Assembly (NCBI GenBank): GCA_015179025.1
Contig: WHUX01000637.1
Span: 1-16,129 of the forward strand
Direction: 5' to 3'
Length of the DNA stretch: 16,129 nucleotides
From: Terfezia claveryi
Lineage: Eukaryota; Ascomycota; Pezizomycetes; Pezizales; Pezizaceae
Shown here one piece after another: positions 7,584 to 15,289 of the stretch (position 1 is the stretch's first letter; each line of letters begins with the position of its first letter). The notes under the pieces were generated by a model. That model made no database searches and had not been told where the DNA came from. It saw only the letters and a program-made list of their open reading frames with translations. The translations under genes were made by a program, and so were the position numbers.

Positions 7584-8549
7584 ATGAGTTCCAACGCAGA
7601 GCGTGACCCCCATTCAACGGTAAATTCCCCCTCAGCTTCAGAAGAGGTATCAGCCAATGAGGCACAGCAATCACCAACAGCTTCTAGATCTAGCCCTGGA
7701 GCTTCGGGAATCACAGACCCATTGGACATGGTTGCCATTCAACTCAAACTTGCCTCCCTCGAAGGGAAGTCACCAGCAGCTTCCGTCAAGTCTAATACAT
7801 CCGAGCACTCCAGAGTTAGTATATGTTCCCCAATATCCTCCGTGAAGGAGTCCAACTATTTAAGAGTCCAACCTGGACCGTTGCAATTCTTGTTGGTGGA
7901 AAACTCTCCATCAGCGGCACACTCACTCGCTGGGTCAATCAAGGAAAGAAGCGGTTCATCACCAAGCATAGGGACACGGCAACCGCAGACCATGACAGGA
8001 TCCACCACAGAGTTATTTTCCATTAGCTCTGGTTCGACTGACTCAAGTGGCTCACCATCAAGGCGAGCGCCATCAATTTCAGAGTCGTTACTCTCAAATT
8101 CCGGAACAATCGAATCATTTGGTGCACAAAGATCTCGCACTCCATCCGTTGCGGAATCCTTAAAGTCCAGTGCTGCATCTATTAAGGAACTGTTCTCAGG
8201 CACATCTGGGTCCACCAGGGAATCTCCTAGATCAAACCATGCCGGTGCTCGACGCGTTTCTTCCATTTCGAGCGCAGATGCGTTCCGACAAGACTGCACT
8301 ACTAGGGCTGAAAAGGTCAAGGAAGCTTTGTCAAGAATGCCGTCAACCAATACTCCAGGTAAGCCCAAACACCGATCGGATTCCGGCAACGCAGTGACCT
8401 CCCCAGGGAAGAAGAAAGCTAGGAAAATACCAGATGTATCACCGCTCACTGCAAAGCTTGTGTTTGCGGTTGCTCAGTCTATGGGTGGCCCAGAGATGCC
8501 TGAAGGACTTATAGAGAAGCTCGAGGAGAGGAGATCCAGAAAGAAGTAG
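7584..8549 (+). CDS. Gene 2: Ser-rich protein, intact paralogue of gene 1
   Basis: This is a 321-residue frame with no intron. The ATG at 7584 is preceded by CACAAAA, a favourable context. I do not recognise a named family. The first 270 residues or so are Ser/Thr/Pro-rich and probably disordered. They hold imperfect internal repeats such as ELFSISSGSTDSS / ELFSGTSGSTRES and PSISESL / PSVAESL. Around residues 273-281 a basic run (GKKKARK) resembles a nuclear localisation signal. Residues 285-303, VSPLTAKL...SMGGP, match gene 1 with the same 14-residue spacing from VSP to SMG, and both predicted ancestral proteins end RKK-stop. This tail is predicted helical and charged, and may be the conserved functional element. 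There is no signal peptide or membrane segment, so an intracellular, perhaps nuclear, protein is likely. Its role is unknown. Confidence 0.8.
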   Translation: MSSNAERDPHSTVNSPSASEEVSANEAQQSPTASRSSPGASGITDPLDMVAIQLKLASLEGKSPAASVKSNTSEHSRVSICSPISSVKESNYLRVQPGPLQFLLVENSPSAAHSLAGSIKERSGSSPSIGTRQPQTMTGSTTELFSISSGSTDSSGSPSRRAPSISESLLSNSGTIESFGAQRSRTPSVAESLKSSAASIKELFSGTSGSTRESPRSNHAGARRVSSISSADAFRQDCTTRAEKVKEALSRMPSTNTPGKPKHRSDSGNAVTSPGKKKARKIPDVSPLTAKLVFAVAQSMGGPEMPEGLIEKLEERRSRKK

Positions 8550-9089
8550 ATCAGGAACGATAGATGGTAGTGGGGCCTCGCTGTTATTTGAGTTTCACCT
8601 GGAGGCCGGTTTTAACTGGTTTACGAGCACTTTATTTTATCTTTGGCTTACATAGGGAAAGAGAAGGAATATTACAATTCTGAAGAGTGCAAGTGATCAG
8701 TACATGGATTCTCTCAAACCACGAGTAGACAACTACATACCTAGGAAATGTTGTGGTAAGTTCCAATAACATGTACAAGTTAGTAAGGCCTACTACAAAC
8801 CTGTGAATCCAAAGTTAAATATATTGGGTAGAATAATTCAGGAAGTATCATACGTCTCCTGACCTACAAGGGCAAAGCATCGGATGTTTACTGGAACCAA
8901 TCGCAGATCAAAATAAGGCCCCTTTCTTTTGACATGACGCAAAGCATGGGATAATCCTGGCACCCAAAGCGTTATGTCCACGAGTTGATCAGTATAACGG
9001 AGCTAAGTCCGAGAGTAAGAATCTCTAATTTTTGTGGATAATACCTCGGTAGTTTCGGAATAACAGAGTCTAGGTTAACATACTCAAAA
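8550..9089. other. Spacer downstream of gene 2
   Basis: The first part is presumably the gene 2 3' UTR; T-rich sequence at 8631-8646 could hold a polyadenylation element. No gene, repeat or transposon end is recognised up to the target-site duplication at 9090. Confidence 0.45.
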
Positions 9090-9100
9090 TATGCATAGTT
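9090..9100. repeat. Possible target-site duplication, left
   Basis: TATGCATAGTT here compares with TATGCAAGTT at 10296-10305, one base indel apart. A duplication of 9-11 bp would suit a Mutator-like element. TATGCA is nearly palindromic, so chance resemblance is possible. Confidence 0.4.
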
Positions 9101-9158
9101 ATATATTTTCTGGCCGCTCGCGGGCGGCATACCCACTGTGCCGGCCGCGGGCAATTAA
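9101..9158 (+). repeat. Left TIR of copy 2
   Basis: This inverted copy of 10240-10295 differs in a few bases, for example an extra T after CCCAC and one G fewer at the outer GGCC. Confidence 0.85.
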
Positions 9159-9276
9159 TATAATTCCTCAATTTGGTAAATCTCAATCGAACAAAACATT
9201 CTGCGACACTCAAAAAACACCCTAAGAAGTTATTTTGACTGCCCTATCCACATCATATACCCTTCCTGTTGATTAG

Positions 9277-9471
9277 TGGGTGACGGCAGACATTGAACAA
9301 GGGAGAATTCCGGAAAAATTACCTCAAGCCCTTCAGATGGTGAAGTACATGCTGGCGACGTTAACAACTCATCACTGCATCTCTGATGATGAATGGAATA
9401 GGGAAGAGGATACTGAGTTTACTGCTGCCCTAAAAATCCACAACCCTATCCAATGGGTATTTGGAAATTAG
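9277..9471 (+). CDS. Short hypothetical frame inside copy 2
   Basis: This open frame of about 64 codons follows a TAG at 9274-9276. The only N-proximal start-like codon is GTG at 9280; the first ATGs are internal. The deduced peptide is mixed, polar and helical-looking (IPEKLPQALQMVKYMLA), unlike the low-complexity neighbours, so it may be a relic of a captured or transposon-borne gene. The corresponding part is lost from copy 1, so conservation cannot be tested here. A functional gene is unlikely. Confidence 0.2.
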   Translation, partial: WVTADIEQGRIPEKLPQALQMVKYMLATLTTHHCISDDEWNREEDTEFTAALKIHNPIQWVFGN

Positions 9472-10239
9472 TTTCTTATCTGAGGGGGTTCTTATTGACA
9501 GGGCCTTATTGCTCAGGCTATATCGACCATCTTATGCTGAATATCGATACGCTATGTGGAATTCAGTGAAATTTGGAGCAATCATAATTATAATATCTTT
9601 TCTCTACATCTTGTTTGCAAGATTGATTTTTATACTAGAAAAATCCAGGCTATTCCTCACTTATAAAATCCAGGTCTGGTGCAAAGCGGTACTTTCTTAA
9701 TAACAGGTACTGTTTTATATGCAGATTGCTAAGCTACTCCAAGTTCTTAATTTTAAACCAAAACGAAGCAGGTTCTACCTAGAATTATACAACAGGTAGA
9801 TGGTATTTTACAGGGTTGTGGGAGATCAAATGGCACAATGCTACAACAAACCTCATACTTTTGCAGTTTGATATTGCTAAACCCGATAACCTTTACCCAA
9901 CTACTGACCTTACGGACTCAGAGTTTGATATTTTAGATACTCTAACTCCTAGTAAACCACAGTTCACCAGGCATCTATAACTACCGGTGTTTCGAAACCT
10001 TCTACTCTTATTGTTGTCGACGATACCCTAAGAATAATCTGAAATGCTTAATTTATTAACATACGAAAGTATCAACAGATCATGACTATATTGCTCTAGC
10101 TGAACCAAATTGGAATGTTAGAGGGGGGTCTAATCGACTGGGAAATCAATGAATCTGTTGCAGTCGCTGGGAAATTATCAATTCTTTTTTTTTCTAGTAA
10201 ATCAGTACTTTATCAATACATCAAATTGGGTATCATTTA

Positions 10240-10295
10240 AATTGCCCGCAGCCGGCACGTGGGTATGCTGCCCGCGAGCGGCCCAGAACATATAC
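10240..10295 (-). repeat. Right TIR of copy 2
   Basis: This is the reverse complement of 9101-9158 with a few mismatches. In copy 1 the equivalent TIR (880-905) has lost about 26 bp between two GCCCG motifs, as expected from slippage. Confidence 0.85.
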
Positions 10296-10305
10296 TATGC
10301 AAGTT
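10296..10305. repeat. Possible target-site duplication, right
   Basis: TATGCAAGTT pairs with TATGCATAGTT at 9090-9100, with one base difference in length. Confidence 0.4.
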
Positions 10306-10516
10306 GCTGTCAATAGTCTCACTTTTCATGGATAATACTAGCATTGATGTAGTTAGATATACCGTAACTATCCTCATGTTTCCCTTACTGGGACCGAATA
10401 GGAGTAATGAGTATAAAATATAAAAAAAACATCCCGTAACTAATGATTGAGAGTTACTCTGAGAAAGACTAGGTTCCCCACATAAATAATATACCCAGCA
10501 GATGACTTAAGGTCAT

Positions 10517-10566
10517 ATCCCATGGCCGGTCCACAGGGGTCGATTTTTAGACAGCCCCCGACAATA
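10517..10566 (+). repeat. Left TIR of the piggyBac-like element
   Basis: A 50-bp arm, identical to the reverse complement of 11231-11280 except for two transitions. Confidence 0.9.
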
Positions 10567-10773
10567 CCAAGAGCTCAGTGCATGGCGACAACATGGGGCA
10601 CTGATCAGGTTTAAGGCATACCATTTGAAGTAAAGAGCAGGAGTTTGGCTCAACGTCGGTCAAAAGGTCTATGTGGCCTCTCGTGCCATATGTGGCCCCA
10701 AGCCCTTCGAGAGCGGCTTCAAGCTGTGTAAGAAATCAAGTACAAGCGACATCTCAGAGCCTACAATATCGCA

Positions 10774-11172
10774 ATGGACGCACAGCTTAATACGGACGAC
10801 GCACAACTCGCTTATACTCCATTCGAACATCCTAATCTATTCTCTTTATTTTGGGATTATGGAATTCTTGCTAGTGTTTGCTTTTCTACAAATATGTATG
10901 CTGGGCAATATTATGCAAAGCTTCCTATTGGTATCGGTACCAGTAGTACTGACGACTTTGAGCCTCGCTCCTGGAATCCTTTACTGTCTGGTGAATTGCA
11001 AGTTTGGCTTGGGATTTTAATTTTAATTGGGACTTTGAAGTTACCTAGAACCTCTGACTTTTGGGATCCTCAAGTTCTAAAAGCATTAGGGGGTAGTGGA
11101 AAGGATAGCCGGAAGGAAAAGATGTCAATGAAGCGCTTTCAGCAGATTCGGAGGTTTTTCCATATTTCATAG
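10774..11172 (+). pseudogene. piggyBac-type transposase, N-terminal fragment
   Basis: This 132-codon open frame starts at ATG 10774. From about residue 85 it shows the conserved N-terminal pattern of the piggyBac-type (DDE_Tnp_1_7) domain: a W..L..GE...WLGI.....L..LP...D.W block, then MSMKRFQQIRRFFHIS. In full-length transposases this pattern precedes the catalytic Asp residues. Here the frame stops right after FHIS and the right TIR begins about 60 bp later. All catalytic residues, and any C-terminal cysteine-rich region, are therefore missing. It cannot be an active transposase. The open N-terminal frame may be chance survival or a short DNA- or protein-binding product. Confidence 0.8.
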
Positions 11173-11230
11173 ATTGAGCAGTGTCCGTCCGGCTGCGGCC
11201 ATATGTCGCGTAATCTGCATGCCAAGTTTA

Positions 11231-11280
11231 TATTGCCGGGGGCTGTCTAAAAATCGACCCCTGTGGACCGACCATGGGAT
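11231..11280 (-). repeat. Right TIR of the piggyBac-like element
   Basis: A 50-bp arm, the reverse complement of 10517-10566 at 48 of 50 positions. Confidence 0.9.
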
Positions 11281-11387
11281 AGGTGTTAATCCATGTCTCA
11301 AGATACCCTGTACAGTGCACCTAGTCGCAGCAGGGTCTAGCTCTAGTCCGATGTACCACCAAAAGCTATAGTCATGTTTGGACTACC

Positions 11388-11531
11388 GCATCCACTGGTT
11401 TATAACGAACCATGTCAGTTTAAAGACATAGGTCGAGCTAGGTGGATGGTAACACGCTTACTGAGGTATAACGGTCCCTGTCAGGTGTATTATCTTTAAA
11501 CTGACAAGGATCGTTGTTCGCCAGTGGATGC
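11388..11531. mobile_element. 144-bp MITE with 41-bp arms
   Basis: The arms 11388-11428 and 11491-11531 are reverse complements at 34 of 41 positions, including the outer 11 (GCATCCACTGG) and an inner TGTCAGTTTAAAGA block. Similarity may extend a few bases outward (ACTAC). The middle, about 62 bp, holds a same-direction copy of part of the arm (11465-11485, GGTATAACGGTCC...TGTCAGG). There is no coding capacity. I see no shared sequence with the two larger elements beside it and no clear target-site duplication, so the superfamily is open. Confidence 0.7.
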
Positions 11532-13848
11532 GTAGTAGGCATGGTCATGGCCCAACGTTGTGGTGGAGCATCCGGACCAGCACCGAGATACACGCAAATA
11601 AATAACTAAACCAACCAAACCACGCAATTATGAGGGGTGATATATGAATGATAAGAAATATTTGGGGGCCTGACCCAGGTTTGCGTTGATCTTGTGATTT
11701 GGTCACCCTTAACTATTGCTATTTGCGACCAGAATCAACTTTAAAAGGAGACTAGGATTTTTCTTTTTGATGATCATTTCTGCTTCAGCTCTTGAGGGAA
11801 AAGATATGAATACCGTAAATGGAATAGCACAAAGGTGGATTTCTGCGCATGAGTAGCTACAGTTTCTTATACAGGACAAATCTGTCTCTGATAATTTCAA
11901 GTGGTCGAATATTAGTGGTATTGGAAAAAAATTAAATTAACTGAAATTTACTCTGTACATGTAGAAGTATATTCAGGCCAGTAATCGTGACTATTGGGGT
12001 ACTATTACAAATCCGGAATTCATTAGTCTCGTGATTACTCTCATATGAAGTTGCTGCCGAAAACAGTTAGCTCGGCACTTGTCGACTTAATAACATCCAT
12101 CGTAGGAAAGATAGCAACATACGACAGATGGCGAGGAAATTAACTTGCCATACAGTTGTCTTCCCCCGGTAGTTGGACCCTGAATCCTCTGGCTGCGGAA
12201 TACGTAACCTAACCAATCTACACATCTAATTTGCAAAATTGCCGGCAAGGAGACGTTTTCGTACTCGCATTGATATTACGATTAGCAGGTACTATATTGG
12301 ACTTGGTCGACTGACAGCCGGGGAAATTGCACGTGCACAGAAGGCCATCGACAATTATTATTCTTGATCAACACATAGGATAGGTGACTCATAAAACTGT
12401 CTCCTCAATGACTCGTCTCCTCAAAATTATTAATAGTTTTCCGAATTCTGCATGTGAACTTTCGAGTGTGTAAATCACAGAGGTGTGCTTGTGGCGGACT
12501 GTTCTATCACCGATACGTAATATGTGCCAGCTCTGGGCCCCGATCGGTCCCGAAGTGATTCATCCGCTGTTGAAACTGTTCATCCTTAGTCTGGTTGGCA
12601 CAACACCCTCGTAGGTTCATCCTGAGGCCTGGAGTTAGGATAATTGGTTTGTAGTCTGGTTGGCAGATTGTTTGGTTAGAAACTGAAATTCAGGTTTGAC
12701 ATGAGCCTGAATGTATACCGCCAAGAACCGTTAGAGATCGAAGGTAGCCTGGCTGGCAACCTGAGCTACTTAGGTTGTGCTACGAGGCCTGGTACCTTTT
12801 TACCGGTACCTGGTATGTACCTAATGCCATCATCGGAACCGAGTAGTAAGAGTTAGAAGAGGCATGTTGATTCTAGAACACAACTTCAGGTCGCACATGC
12901 ACGTTCCCACCAAATACTGCCATCAACATTCAGGAAGCCTTCCATGACGTGGTGATGCATAACCATTCCAAAAGTTAGACTACTTGGCACTGGCCGTGCT
13001 AAACCGCTAGGTATTCTAATTGGCTGACTAACAGCTAGCTGTACTTAGTCTTGGCAGCGCAGCCAGAAACAACCGCCGCCGGAACCCCGTTGCTGCGCCC
13101 AACGATCAGCCAACCTGTCCATAAATCCTAGACGTGCAGTTGCAAACCAACATCAACAAGCTGGGCAAAACAGAGGTGCCTGACCAAGGAACATTTAGTC
13201 AAGCTTCATTTTTGTGGATGCCTGCGGCCTATCCAGGGCCCCTGTAGATCCTCTCCATGCGGCCGGGGCAGTGAGCGACTCCCTCCGCAGAGTCATTCCT
13301 TTTGCGCACCACTCGAAAGGCTTGTTCATCATCACTTCCTAATAATATCAATTTGCAGCTTTTCGCAACCACCTCCCAACAATTACAACGGACCTCGGCC
13401 CATATTCTAGGATTCGTCCGTCGAAATGCATAACGGTCCTATGGGCGTTCGCCCCTCGCGATGAGCGTCCACAAACAAAATGAGGCGAGATCGCTTAGGT
13501 TGTAAGGTGGCGCAATAAGGATTTGGTATTCTGGCCTGAAGCACATATATAATTAGTGGCCGGGTACCCGCTCCAGACTCTGGCTTTTAAACCTCACTGC
13601 AAAAGCACTGCAAACGTTCCCAGGGACCGAACTATCGGATATTCACTTCAAAAGGTCGCAGTGCCACGACTGCAAACGCTAACGGGCTTACTACTTGTTC
13701 TTACATACTTATTTACAGCTGCTGATTGTATTCCTATACATTACGTCACGAAGAAATCGGAAAGTCGTGGGAATATATATATACCCTTAACTTCTATTCT
13801 CTGAGGTAGGTACAGTATTTGTTGCTTTTGCGTCTTTAGCAAATTCAA
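11532..13848. other. Gene-free spacer upstream of gene 3
   Basis: No convincing gene. A 63-codon minus frame at 11709-11900 and an 82-codon plus frame at 13556-13804 lack motifs. The only structure noted is a set of diverged direct repeats at 12587-12810. Decayed transposon sequence is likely but not demonstrable here. Confidence 0.45.
12587..12810 (+). repeat. Diverged direct repeats around a 14-bp core
   Basis: TAGTCTGGTTGGCA occurs at 12587-12600 and 12652-12665, and TAGCCTGGCTGGCA at 12745-12758. The first and third units extend to about 48 bp of alignable sequence, both reaching GAGGCCTGG (12624 and 12784). GGTACC occurs twice just after (12791, 12805). This is probably an old, degraded repeat. 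Confidence 0.45.
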
Positions 13849-13851
13849 GCT

Positions 13852-13859
13852 TATAAAAA
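13852..13859 (+). promoter_or_regulatory. TATA box of gene 3
   Basis: TATAAAAA lies 182 bp before the gene 3 ATG and is followed by pyrimidine-rich sequence (13880-13925). A possible 43-nt leader intron (GTGAGC at 13941 to CAG at 13983) lies between them, but its branch site is weak. Confidence 0.5.
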
Positions 13860-14040
13860 GAGGCGGCTCTGCAGGGATTGCTTATTTTTTCCCCAAACTT
13901 CTCCTATTTTTACAAATACCCCTTGTCGGCGGTTGGCGCTGTGAGCGACAACTCAGTTCAGCTGGGACATTAATTCATTGCAGTCACCAGCGTTGATTTT
14001 TTATCCGGTTCATCTCAAAAATACCACACCGAAAATCACC

Positions 14041-15216
14041 ATGTCAGCCATAAACGTTCAAACAAATCATTGCGAGCGACTTCGGTCCCCGAAACTCGTC
14101 CTCCGATCAACAAACAGAGCGCAAGGTTATCCGAAAGTCGGTTATCGTGAACCCATTCATATCCGCCGACACCGAGCCGATCCCGAAACCCTCTGCCCTG
14201 AATCTGAACACGATGATTATGGACATCAGCATCGTATATCATTGTCGACGATGAAAGGACGCCTTGTACCACGAAGTACGCGTTGTGACTCAGAATACGA
14301 TTGCGACTACGGGACACCATCAAACATTTCTTCCTCTCGATCGCGCGGTATTATTTATCAGGATTCCTGTTCATCAAGTTCTTCGAGCTCGGTGGCTGGG
14401 GGCGTGGATGTTTTTGAGGTTTCACCATCCAGGCCTGGGTTTGTGATGTCGCCTGGTGTTTCCCCAGGACATGCTATGCATCACATAGAACAGCAGGGGT
14501 ACTTTTCTGCAACACCATCAAGACAGAATTCACCATACAATACCGTGAGAAGTGGTGTTCGATACCTTCCTGTGCATAGCCAGGACGAGGCTTGGTCCGA
14601 GGAGCTCGACAGGGGTGATGAGGTCGATGTAGACCATTCAGAGGAAGAGGATGAGAATGAGGATGAGTTGGGAGATCGAAATCCGGACTACTGGGCTGAG
14701 GAAGAGCATACCCGATTTTCGGACCCAGGTTATGCCTACGCCGGTCAACAGTCCCAGCATTATCGCTATCAAAACAATACACCGGTGGCTTCAGGGCCAG
14801 CACCCCCGCGAAAGACTACCACACCAACCGGCACTATTCGCGTTAACGGCGAAATCGTTAATGCTGCTCTCCCCAAACGGCGTACACTAGCACCACCCGA
14901 ACCCACACCTCAATCTGCATTTTTCGGGTTCAACCCCACTCCTCGCTCTCAACGTGCTCCCTCTAGTACCGGTACCGGGACTGTTCTTCGTCGTGGACTT
15001 CATCGACATCAGCAGCGGAGGCATAGTGAGGGAGATACCGATGGTCACATCCATGGGCCAACCCAAGATGAGTGCAGACAATGTAACGGCGAGGGATGTG
15101 TGCGAAGTCTGGCAGTGAAGGAATTCATGAGAAAGAGCGATGAGGAGGGGAGAATGGCTGGTCACCCGGAGACATGGGGACCAAGTGTGAGGGATTTGAT
15201 GGGGTATCATGGGTAG
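14041..15216 (+). CDS. Gene 3: hypothetical, largely disordered protein
   Basis: This is a 391-residue frame without introns. I choose the ATG at 14041 (context ATCACCATGTC, a good fungal match) over the longer frame, which opens only at a TTG at 13978. I do not recognise the family. In order, the protein shows a basic N-terminal 45 residues, a serine run (about 108-115), VSP/SPG-containing linker, a very acidic stretch (about 193-223, DEVDVDHSEEEDENEDE), a Pro/Thr/Arg-rich region, and a C-terminal segment with CRQCNGEGC (Cys 345, 348, 353). The closing residues include ETWGPSVRDLMGYHG. This more complex last 50 residues is the likeliest conserved part, and three cysteines suggest metal binding or a disulphide, which is inference. 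No signal peptide, membrane segment or catalytic motif is visible. Gene 3 shares no motif with genes 1 and 2. Confidence 0.8.
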   Translation: MSAINVQTNHCERLRSPKLVLRSTNRAQGYPKVGYREPIHIRRHRADPETLCPESEHDDYGHQHRISLSTMKGRLVPRSTRCDSEYDCDYGTPSNISSSRSRGIIYQDSCSSSSSSSVAGGVDVFEVSPSRPGFVMSPGVSPGHAMHHIEQQGYFSATPSRQNSPYNTVRSGVRYLPVHSQDEAWSEELDRGDEVDVDHSEEEDENEDELGDRNPDYWAEEEHTRFSDPGYAYAGQQSQHYRYQNNTPVASGPAPPRKTTTPTGTIRVNGEIVNAALPKRRTLAPPEPTPQSAFFGFNPTPRSQRAPSSTGTGTVLRRGLHRHQQRRHSEGDTDGHIHGPTQDECRQCNGEGCVRSLAVKEFMRKSDEEGRMAGHPETWGPSVRDLMGYHG

Positions 15217-15283
15217 GAGAATGGAGTTATGAGTGGATTGGGGCAGGAAGGTGTTTGTGTGTTTGATACCCTCTCCACTTAGT

Positions 15284-15289
15284 ATTAAA
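15284..15289 (+). terminator. Possible polyadenylation signal of gene 3
   Basis: ATTAAA lies 68 bp past the stop codon and is followed by T-rich sequence, consistent with a 3' end signal. Confidence 0.35.

Larger units (their letters stand above)
9101..10295. mobile_element. TIR DNA transposon, possibly non-autonomous Mutator-like (copy 2)
   Basis: The element is about 1.2 kb and bounded by inverted repeats at 9101-9158 and 10240-10295. Their GC-rich core, starting GGCCGCTCGCGGGC and running through GCATACCCAC, is nearly identical in the two arms. The right end coincides exactly with where homology to copy 1 (258-905) stops, which independently fixes the boundary. A candidate 10-bp target-site duplication flanks it. 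The interior has no transposase; short frames (9277-9471 and 9461-9700) have no recognised motif. Class is uncertain: TIR length and the candidate duplication favour a Mutator-like element, but hAT or another superfamily cannot be excluded. Confidence 0.75.
10507..11289 (+). mobile_element. piggyBac-like element, internally deleted, between TTAA sites
   Basis: Inverted repeats at 10517-10566 and 11231-11280 match at 48 of 50 positions; both outer ends read ATCCCATGG inward. TTAA occurs at 10507-10510 and 11286-11289, seven or eight bases outside the core, at nearly equal distances. TTAA is the obligate piggyBac target, and the enclosed reading frame is piggyBac-like, so sequence and structure agree. 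The element is about 775 bp between the TTAA sites, against about 2-3 kb for autonomous members, and ends soon after the transposase N-terminal region. The bases between TTAA and the core match poorly, so the true termini could be slightly different. Confidence 0.8.

Noticed and set aside
7856..8449. 197-codon minus-strand open frame opposite gene 2
   Set aside because: It is the antisense of Ser-rich coding sequence. The plus frame has the promoter, start context and a motif shared with gene 1.
9461..9700. Hydrophobic 79-codon frame in copy 2
   Set aside because: It opens at TTG, its hydrophobicity comes from AT-rich codons, and the matching stretch in copy 1 has indels that break the frame, so there is no sign of protein-level conservation.
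9030..10345. TGGATAATAC on both sides of the TIR element (about 9036 and 10330)
   Set aside because: The matches lie well outside the TIRs at unequal distances, with no similarity around them. Probably chance.
13978..14040. N-terminal extension of gene 3 by 21 codons
   Set aside because: It would need a TTG start; the ATG at 14041 has a good context, and part of the extension may be leader.
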